A DNA stretch of 6,768 bases from CAYGZA01 sp964354135. Its GTDB lineage: Bacteria; Planctomycetota; Planctomycetia; Pirellulales; Thermoguttaceae. The stretch lies in contig CAYGZA010000342.1 of assembly GCA_964354135.1 (NCBI GenBank), positions 1 to 6,768 on the forward strand, written 5' to 3'. The notes beneath the pieces were generated by a model. That model saw only the letters and a list, made by a program, of their open reading frames with translations, searched no databases and was not told the DNA's origin. Positions 1 to 4,531 of the stretch are shown piece after piece; the first letter of the stretch is position 1; every line of letters starts with the position of its first letter. The translations under genes were made by a program, and so were the position numbers.

Positions 1-232
1 TATAATGCAATTCGCCGCGTTCTCGGAGGATTCGCTCTGCCACGTCCCGGATCATCAGTTTGGTACGGGGTCCTGTGCGCTTTCGGGCCGGCCGAGTATT
101 GATTTCTTGAGGAATCCCAATTTCCTCATCATCCTCCGGCAAACGACGGATGACCCGAGCCGCTGTTTCCAACTCCTGTAGTTCGCCCCGGAGAACGGCG
201 ATACGCCTTTCAATTCTCTCTAGGTCGGTCAT
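1..232 (-). CDS. Partial small DNA-binding-like protein (coiled coil plus possible HARE-HTH), 3' end missing
   Basis: Reading the minus strand from an ATG at 232-230 gives 77 uninterrupted codons before the left edge, so only the N-terminus is present. Residues 1-30 (MTDLERIERRIAVLRGELQE...) have heptad-like spacing and look like a short coiled coil. A polar linker follows (LPEDDEEIGIPQE, then a basic RPARKRTGPRTK patch). The last visible part, MIRDVAERILRERGELHY, resembles the first helix and LHY turn of HARE-HTH winged-helix domains, which typically read like DAA..VL.E.G.PLHY.EI. The start is supported by a Shine-Dalgarno AAGGGAG at 247-241. An ATG at 237-235 meets a stop after one codon and cannot be the start. 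Base composition is visibly less GC-rich than the genes to the right. The family call is inference from a fragment; that it is a real coding region is well supported. Confidence 0.72.
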   Translation of the reverse strand, partial: MTDLERIERRIAVLRGELQELETAARVIRRLPEDDEEIGIPQEINTRPARKRTGPRTKLMIRDVAERILRERGELHY

Positions 233-240
233 AGCATTTT

Positions 241-247
241 CTCCCTT
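241..247 (-). promoter_or_regulatory. Shine-Dalgarno of the minus-strand partial gene
   Basis: AAGGGAG on the minus strand lies 8 nt ahead of the ATG at 232-230. This spacing favours that ATG over the one at 237-235, which runs straight into a stop codon. Confidence 0.6.
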
Positions 248-254
248 GGAATCT

Positions 255-282
255 ATGATACGGATCCCAGGGGCGTAGTCAA
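255..282 (-). promoter_or_regulatory. Sigma70-like promoter of the minus-strand gene
   Basis: Reading the minus strand, TTGACT (282-277) and TATCAT (260-255) each match 5 of 6 bases of the -35 and -10 consensus and are separated by 16 nt. Transcription would start near 248, giving a very short leader that begins almost at the Shine-Dalgarno. The fit to both boxes and to the gene start is good, but this is pattern matching only. Confidence 0.55.
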
Positions 283-308
283 TGCGGTTTCGGGGTGACG
301 CCAAGAAA

Positions 309-352
309 AAATGCGATTTCGGAGATCTACTCAGATTCCCGATATCGCATTT
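309..352 (-). terminator. Stem-loop with T-tract, possible minus-strand terminator or operator
   Basis: The arms AAATGCGATTTCGG (309-322) and CCGATATCGCATTT (339-352) are inverted repeats of 14 bp with one mismatch around a 16-nt loop. On the minus strand the stem runs into a T-rich tail (TTTTTTCTTGG), the shape of an intrinsic terminator. No convincing minus-strand gene lies directly upstream for it to terminate. It also sits 27 bp upstream of the -35 box of the minus-strand promoter, so an operator or a relic repeat is an equal alternative. Confidence 0.4.
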
Positions 353-381
353 GTCGTGAGAGCGGTAGACGCAGAGGTGGC

Positions 382-439
382 AGTGGTACCCAACTAAATC
401 AGGGCGATTTTTCTGACGGGCCCCTCAAACTGTACCACT
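382..439. repeat. 8-bp inverted repeat AGTGGTAC / GTACCACT
   Basis: AGTGGTAC at 382-389 and its exact reverse complement at 432-439 enclose 42 bp that include an A/T-rich tract and GGGCCCC. The pairing does not extend past 8 bp. It could be the ends of a decayed small element or a regulatory structure. Nothing in between codes for a protein. Confidence 0.35.
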
Positions 440-444
440 ACCCG

Positions 445-530
445 ACAGGGGTATTTCCCGTGTAGCCGGATGTGCTGATTGGCGCGTGCCGCGGGCATGC
501 GGCCTCCCCACTACGGGGGTAAATACCCGG
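445..530. repeat. Pair of related pseudo-palindromes upstream of sppA
   Basis: GGGTATTTCCC (449-459) and GGGTAAATACCC (517-528) share a GGGTAWWT(A)CCC pattern, and their flanks also match (ACAGGGG... against ACGGGGG...). Because each copy is nearly self-complementary, the two can be read as direct or inverted repeats. Their centres are about 68 bp apart. Two dyads in a gene-free region ahead of sppA are compatible with binding sites for a dimeric regulator, but equally with a structured leader. Function is inference. Confidence 0.35.
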
Positions 531-690
531 AAGGACCCGACGAAGTAGGATTGGAGGAAGCCGCCTGGAAGCGCTCACGGGGTGCATTGCCCATGGCGCC
601 ACGGGTCGCGGCCCGCGGCTTGCCGTAGCGCGGCGAGTCCCGGTGGTTCCGTTTTGCAGTCGCGTCGTCCCTTTTTTGGCGAGTTGCCGG

Positions 691-695
691 AAGGA
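691..695 (+). promoter_or_regulatory. Shine-Dalgarno that fixes the sppA start
   Basis: AAGGA lies 6 nt ahead of the ATG at 702. It directly abuts the in-frame ATG at 696 and is far from the ATG at 582, so it selects 702 as the start codon. Confidence 0.7.
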
Positions 696-701
696 ATGTC
701 C

Positions 702-2558
702 ATGACAGCTAGAAGGCGTTGTTGGGTCGCGATGGTGGTGCTCAGCCTTGTTCCTCTCTCGGGGGTATACGCGGCGGGCGAGGCCAAGCCCGCTGCCAAA
801 CCCGTGATCGCCGTCTTCTCGGTCAGCCGCCCGCTCCCGGAGGCCCCCCTGGGCGACGACCTGCTCTTCGGCTCCGTGGGGGCCGAGACGCTCAGGGACA
901 TCGTCGCACGCATGAAGAAGACCGCCAAGGACCCGCAGGTCAAGGCGGTCGTCCTCCAGGTCGGCACCGGATCGTTCCGGTTGGCGCAGATCGAAGAACT
1001 CCGGCAGGCCATGGACGAGATCAAGGCTGCCGGCAAAGAGATCCACGCCTACTCCGAGTCGCTCATGACGGGCGGCTTCACGCTCATGTCCGGGGCCACG
1101 AACGTGAGCGTGGTTCCCACGGGCACGGTTTGGATCATGGGAGTTTACGGCGAGTCCCCGTACCTCCGCGGGCTGTTGGACAAGCTCGGCGTGCAGCCCG
1201 ACTTTTTCACTTGCGGGGCGTACAAGTCCGCGGCCGAAATGTTCATGCGGTACGGGCCCAGCCCCGAAGCCGAGCAAATGGAGAACTGGCTCTTGGACAG
1301 CCTCTTCGATTCGTACGTGGGCCTGATGGCCAAGGGGCGCCGGGTGAGCCCGGAGAAGGTCCGGCAGTGGATCGACGGCGGCCTCTACGCCGCCGGGAAG
1401 GCGAAGGAGCTGGGGATCATCGACAAGGTCCAGTACCACGACCAGTTCGTCGCCGAATTGAAGTCGAAATACGGCGCCGACGCGAAATGGGACAAGCGGT
1501 ACGGAAAGAAGGACAAGCTCGGGGACCTGGACCTCTCGTCCCCGCTGGGGCTGTTCAAGATGTGGGCGGACCTGCTCCAACCGCCGAAGAAAGCCACCGG
1601 CAAGGATGCCGTGGCGATCGTGTACGTCGACGGGCCGATCCTGCCCGGCCAAGGCGACCCCAGCCCGTTCAGCTTCGGCGGGATTGCCTACAGCACCCCG
1701 ATCCGCAAGGCCCTGGACCAGGTGGCCGACGACAAGTCGGTCAAGGCCGTGGTGCTCCGGGTCGATTCGCCGGGCGGATCGGCCGTGGCCAGCGAGATCA
1801 TCCTCAACGCCACAAAGCGCGTCAAAGAGAAGAAGCCGTTCGTGGTGTCGATGGGCGGCGTGGCCGGCAGCGGCGGCTACTACGTGGCCTGCGGCGCCGA
1901 GACGATCTTCGCCGACGCCTCGACGATCACCGCGTCGATCGGCGTGGTCTCCGGGAAACTCGTCACCACGCCCTTATGGAACAAGGTCGGCATCCAGTGG
2001 CACTCCAAGAAGCGCGGCGCCCATGCCGACATGCTCGGCTCGGATAAAGTGTTCACCCCGGAGGAGCGGGCGAAGATGCAGGGCTACATGGACGAAGTCT
2101 ATGGCGTCTTCAAGGGGCACGTGCTCGCCATCCGCGCCGGGCGCCTGAAGAAGAAGATCGACGACCTGGCCGGCGGCCGCGTGTTCACGGGGCGCCAAGC
2201 CCTCGAGCTGGGCCTGGTGGATAAGATCGGAACGCTCGACGACGCCATCCAGTTCGCCGCCAAGCAGGCGAACGTGAAGGACTACGAGGTCCGCGTCGTG
2301 CCCCGGCCCAAGAGCTTCCTCGAAATGCTCATGGCCGACCTGACCGAAAAGGAGAGCGACAGCCAAACGCTCTCGATTGCCGCCCGCGCCTTTGGGCCGC
2401 GGCCGTCGAACCCGCTCTTGGACGTGGCCCTGCCGATGCTCCAGGGAGTGGAACCGACCCGGCTGGAAGCGATCAAGGCGGCGCTGGGGCGGCTGAGCCT
2501 GCTCCAGCAGGAGCGGGTGGTCCTGATGATGCCGGAGATCTTGGTGCGCTGCAATTGA
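702..2558 (+). CDS. sppA: SppA-type signal peptide peptidase (S49 family, two-domain form)
   Basis: This is a 618-residue serine protease, the same size as the double-length Escherichia coli SppA, which degrades signal peptides left after secretion. Residues 1-24 form a signal peptide or membrane anchor: basic RRR, hydrophobic WVAMVVLSLVPLSGV, and a possible VYA|A cleavage site. The N-terminal S49 domain spans about 60-235 and carries GAYKSAAE, whose K175 matches the catalytic Lys209 of E. coli (GKYKSAVE). The C-terminal S49 domain spans about 300-525. It has VDSPGG (355-359) and GVAGSGGYY, whose S390 matches the nucleophile Ser409, followed by ADASTITASIGVVSG. A tail of about 75 residues follows and is not assigned. 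The start at 702 is chosen for its AAGGA site and the signal peptide; an upstream in-frame ATG at 582 would bury that signal. The gene appears monocistronic, with a hairpin 55 bp after the stop. The Ser/Lys dyad is intact, so activity is expected. The real substrate is unknown. Confidence 0.93.
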   Translation: MTARRRCWVAMVVLSLVPLSGVYAAGEAKPAAKPVIAVFSVSRPLPEAPLGDDLLFGSVGAETLRDIVARMKKTAKDPQVKAVVLQVGTGSFRLAQIEELRQAMDEIKAAGKEIHAYSESLMTGGFTLMSGATNVSVVPTGTVWIMGVYGESPYLRGLLDKLGVQPDFFTCGAYKSAAEMFMRYGPSPEAEQMENWLLDSLFDSYVGLMAKGRRVSPEKVRQWIDGGLYAAGKAKELGIIDKVQYHDQFVAELKSKYGADAKWDKRYGKKDKLGDLDLSSPLGLFKMWADLLQPPKKATGKDAVAIVYVDGPILPGQGDPSPFSFGGIAYSTPIRKALDQVADDKSVKAVVLRVDSPGGSAVASEIILNATKRVKEKKPFVVSMGGVAGSGGYYVACGAETIFADASTITASIGVVSGKLVTTPLWNKVGIQWHSKKRGAHADMLGSDKVFTPEERAKMQGYMDEVYGVFKGHVLAIRAGRLKKKIDDLAGGRVFTGRQALELGLVDKIGTLDDAIQFAAKQANVKDYEVRVVPRPKSFLEMLMADLTEKESDSQTLSIAARAFGPRPSNPLLDVALPMLQGVEPTRLEAIKAALGRLSLLQQERVVLMMPEILVRCN

Positions 2559-2613
2559 ACGCGGCGACCCGATGGCCGGCGATCAGGAGGAGGAGGCCGG
2601 TGGCCGATCAGAT

Positions 2614-2638
2614 TTCCGAAGTCTTAAAGACTTCGGAA
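2614..2638. terminator. Perfect 12-bp hairpin after sppA
   Basis: TTCCGAAGTCTT (2614-2625) and AAGACTTCGGAA (2627-2638) are exact inverted repeats around one base, so a hairpin with a small loop forms easily on either strand. It lies 55 bp past the sppA stop and about 90 bp before the next promoter, the place for a terminator. There is no clear T-tract directly after it, so a factor-dependent terminator, an mRNA-stabilising end or a dispersed intergenic repeat remain possible. CGGAAGTCT right after the stem partly repeats the left arm. Confidence 0.5.
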
Positions 2639-2726
2639 GTCTGCGCAGTATTTGCAGGCTTCCCGCTCAAGATATTTAGCCTTGTTTGCCCGTTTTGTCT
2701 TGTCGCACCACAGCACCCAGATTTCC

Positions 2727-2755
2727 TTGTCACGGACGGTGTACTAGGGTAGAAT
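2727..2755 (+). promoter_or_regulatory. Sigma70-like promoter of the kdsD-kdsC operon
   Basis: TTGTCA (2727-2732) and TAGAAT (2750-2755) each match 5 of 6 consensus bases with the optimal 17-nt spacer. The expected transcription start near 2762 leaves a leader of about 45 nt before the kdsD ATG. This is the best-looking promoter in the window. Confidence 0.65.
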
Positions 2756-2806
2756 CGCCAGCCCGAGTTCGCCCCTCTCGCCTCCCAGGTCAAGGAAGAC
2801 AGGTCG

Positions 2807-3931
2807 ATGAGCACGGACGCCGCTCCCACGCCGATTCGCCTCGTTCCCCTGGAGCAGCTCCGTTGCGGCCGGGAAATCGTCCAATCGGAGAGCCGCAGCC
2901 TGGGAGAAGTCGCCAAGCGCCTGGACAGCAGTTTTTGCCGGGCAGTCGAGCTTATCTACGCTTGCCGGGGGAGCGTGATCGTCTCCGGCATGGGCAAGGC
3001 CGGCCTGATCGGGCAGAAGATCATGGCCACGCTGGCTTCCACCGGCACGCCCAGCCATTACCTGCACCCGGCCGAGGCGGTACACGGCGACCTCGGAAGG
3101 GTCCATCCGCAGGATCTCCTGCTCATCCTCTCCCAGAGCGGGGAGACCGAGGAGGTCGTGCGGATGCTCCCCTCGCTGGCCAAGCTCGGGATGCCGATCA
3201 TCGCGATCACGGGCAAGGCGGAGAGCACTCTGGGCCGGGCGGCCGCCGTAACGGTCGAACTCGGGCCGCTGGAAGAGGCGTGCCGGTTGGGCCTGGCCCC
3301 CAGCACGAGCACCACGGCAATGCTTGCCGTCGGAGACGCCCTGGCCCTTGTGGTCAGCCGGATGCGCAACTTCAGCCGCGAGGATTTTGCCCGCTTTCAC
3401 CCTGCCGGCAACCTGGGCCTCCGCCTAAGCAAGGTGGAGCACCATCTGCGGCCGCTGGCCCAGTGCCGCGTGGCACCGGAGGGCAAGACCGTGCGGGAGG
3501 TCTTTGTCTCGCTGAGCGTGCCCGGCCGGCGCACCGGGGCGATCATGCTGGTGGACGAAGCGGGCCGGCTGACGGGGATCTTCACCGACAGCGATCTGGC
3601 GCGGCTCTTCGAGCGCCGCGGCGAACGCGAGCTGGACGGCCCGATCCGCGAGGTGATGACCCCCCATCCGGTGCGTGTGCCGCTGGGCTCGATGATGGTC
3701 GACGCCGTGGCAATCCTGGCCCAGCGCAAGATCAGCGAGCTGCCGGTGGTCGACGCCGAGGGGAAGCCGGCCGGCCTGATCGACATCACCGATGTGGTGG
3801 AGATACTTCCCAGGGAAGCGGTGGGGCAGGAGACTGAGAGTTTAGCGACCGGGCCGATTGTAGGGGCGGAGCCTTCCCCGCGTGCCCGGTGCCGGGTTTT
3901 TCGCGAACCGGAGGCCGATCGGCCGACGTAA
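2807..3931 (+). CDS. kdsD: D-arabinose-5-phosphate isomerase (SIS domain plus two CBS domains)
   Basis: KdsD interconverts D-ribulose 5-phosphate and D-arabinose 5-phosphate in the cytoplasm, the first step towards Kdo of LPS. The 374-residue protein has an N-terminal SIS domain (about 40-205) with GMGKAG, ASTGTPSHYLHPAEAVHGDLG, SQSGETEE and LGLAPSTSTT. K64, E116, E157 and H198 align by spacing with the functionally important K59, E111, E152 and H193 of E. coli KdsD, and H93 with H88. CBS1 (about 215-273, ending GIFTDSDLARLF) and CBS2 (about 283-336, VMTPHPVRV to GLIDITDVVEIL) follow. E. coli KdsD has 328 residues. The excess here is mostly a 36-residue Pro/Arg-rich tail after CBS2 that looks unlike a fold (see findings). 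The start has AAGGA at 2792-2796, 10 nt upstream. kdsC follows after 15 bp, which supports a shared transcript. The paralogues KpsF and GutQ share this architecture, but the kdsC neighbour favours KdsD. Confidence 0.93.
   Translation: MSTDAAPTPIRLVPLEQLRCGREIVQSESRSLGEVAKRLDSSFCRAVELIYACRGSVIVSGMGKAGLIGQKIMATLASTGTPSHYLHPAEAVHGDLGRVHPQDLLLILSQSGETEEVVRMLPSLAKLGMPIIAITGKAESTLGRAAAVTVELGPLEEACRLGLAPSTSTTAMLAVGDALALVVSRMRNFSREDFARFHPAGNLGLRLSKVEHHLRPLAQCRVAPEGKTVREVFVSLSVPGRRTGAIMLVDEAGRLTGIFTDSDLARLFERRGERELDGPIREVMTPHPVRVPLGSMMVDAVAILAQRKISELPVVDAEGKPAGLIDITDVVEILPREAVGQETESLATGPIVGAEPSPRARCRVFREPEADRPT
3884..3901 (+). terminator. Weak terminator-like hairpin inside the 3' end of kdsD
   Basis: CCCG (3885-3888) and CGGG (3893-3896) can pair around GTGC, with a terminal G-U pair, and TTTTT (3897-3901) follows directly. 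The stem is short, so it may only attenuate transcription, or may be chance in GC-rich DNA. It lies within the unusual kdsD tail, 46 bp before kdsC. Confidence 0.25.
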
Positions 3932-3946
3932 TCAACAGGAGATGCG

Positions 3947-4468
3947 ATGGATTTGCAGGAGCGCTGCCAGGCGATCGAGCTGATCCTGGCGGACGTGGAC
4001 GGGGTGCTCACCGACGGCCGCCTCGTGGTCAACAACCAGGGCACCGAGACCAAGCAGTTCCACATCCGCGACGGGATGGGGATCAGGCTCTGGCAGAAGG
4101 CGGGCTACCGGTTCGGCGTGGTGAGCTTGCGGAGCTCCCAGATTGTGAAGATGCGGGCGGCGGAGCTGGAGATCGGCATTGTTCGCCAGGGCGCCCGCGA
4201 CAAGCTGGCCACGTCGCTGGAAATCACTGCCGGGCTCGGTCTGACGCCGGCCCAGGTTTGCTACATCGGCGACGATTTGCCCGACCTGCCGGTGGTCCGC
4301 AGCGTGGGATTGGGGGTAGCCGTGGGCGACGCCTGCCCGGAGCTGATCGAGGCCGCCGCGTACGTGACCAAGGCCCCGGGCGGGACCGGCGCAGTCCGGG
4401 AAGTGATCGAGCTGATCCTCAAGACCCAGCGCCGCTGGGACGACGTTGTTCAACCCTACAGAACGTAA
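3947..4468 (+). CDS. kdsC: 3-deoxy-D-manno-octulosonate 8-phosphate phosphatase (HAD family)
   Basis: KdsC hydrolyses Kdo 8-phosphate to Kdo and phosphate in the cytoplasm, and is usually a tetramer. The 173-residue protein is the normal cap-less size for the family. HAD motif I is DVDGVLTDG, with D16 as nucleophile and D18 as acid/base. Motif II is S60 in VVSLRSSQIV, motif III is K86 in QGARDKL, and motif IV is GDDLPDLPV with D109, D110 and D113. The C-terminal AYVTKAPGGTGAVREVIELIL is the family signature that reaches the neighbouring subunit's active site. Motif II is odd: L61 replaces the Gly normally found in the (S/T)GR form. AGGAG at 3937-3941, 5 nt before the ATG, gives a strong start. 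It sits 15 bp after kdsD and upstream of an Lpt-like gene, as in the E. coli order kdsD-kdsC-lptC. Confidence 0.93.
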   Translation: MDLQERCQAIELILADVDGVLTDGRLVVNNQGTETKQFHIRDGMGIRLWQKAGYRFGVVSLRSSQIVKMRAAELEIGIVRQGARDKLATSLEITAGLGLTPAQVCYIGDDLPDLPVVRSVGLGVAVGDACPELIEAAAYVTKAPGGTGAVREVIELILKTQRRWDDVVQPYRT

Positions 4469-4471
4469 CTG

Positions 4472-4489
4472 CCGGCCGCAAGCGGCCGG
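4472..4489. terminator. GC-rich stem-loop between kdsC and the OstA-like gene
   Basis: CCGGCCGC (4472-4479) and GCGGCCGG (4482-4489) are exact inverted repeats around AA, giving a very stable 7-bp stem with a 4-base loop. It begins 4 bp after the kdsC stop. No T-tract follows (GCTAAACGAAATCC), so complete termination is unlikely. It may protect the upstream message from decay or lower expression of the downstream gene. Confidence 0.4.
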
Positions 4490-4531
4490 GCTAAACGAAA
4501 TCCTTCAGCATTCATCCTTCATCATTCTCCC

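Larger units (their letters stand above)
353..701. other. Gene-free stretch upstream of sppA
   Basis: No open frame here has a credible start, ribosome site and protein-like content. Frames that cross it are extensions or antisense shadows of sppA. The stretch holds an 8-bp inverted repeat (382-389/432-439), two pseudo-palindromes (around 454 and 522), and a GC-rich imperfect hairpin, GCGTGCC/GGCATGC, near 484-500. I found no convincing -35/-10 pair for sppA. Its promoter may be of an extracytoplasmic-function type, or may lie in the GC-rich part where I cannot recognise it. Confidence 0.5.

Noticed and set aside
1..6. TATAAT at the very left edge as a -10 box
   Set aside because: It lies within the open frame of the minus-strand partial gene, and any upstream -35 would be outside the window.
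582..701. Upstream in-frame ATG (582) or ATG at 696 as the sppA start
   Set aside because: The one at 582 would put 40 low-complexity residues ahead of a complete signal peptide. The one at 696 directly abuts the Shine-Dalgarno. ATG 702 has the right spacing.
438..1652. A 404-codon open frame on the minus strand opposite sppA
   Set aside because: It lies antisense to a gene with clear catalytic motifs, has Arg/His/Pro/Gly-rich composition typical of GC-rich shadow frames, and shows no recognisable domain.
2555..2752. A 65-codon frame between sppA and kdsD, and the 102-codon minus frame overlapping it
   Set aside because: Both run through the hairpin and the kdsD promoter, have no ribosome site, and show no protein-like pattern.
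2686..3837. Long out-of-frame open frames over kdsD (plus 2686-3837, minus 3400-2744)
   Set aside because: They are composition-driven shadows of kdsD, whose own frame carries all SIS and CBS motifs.
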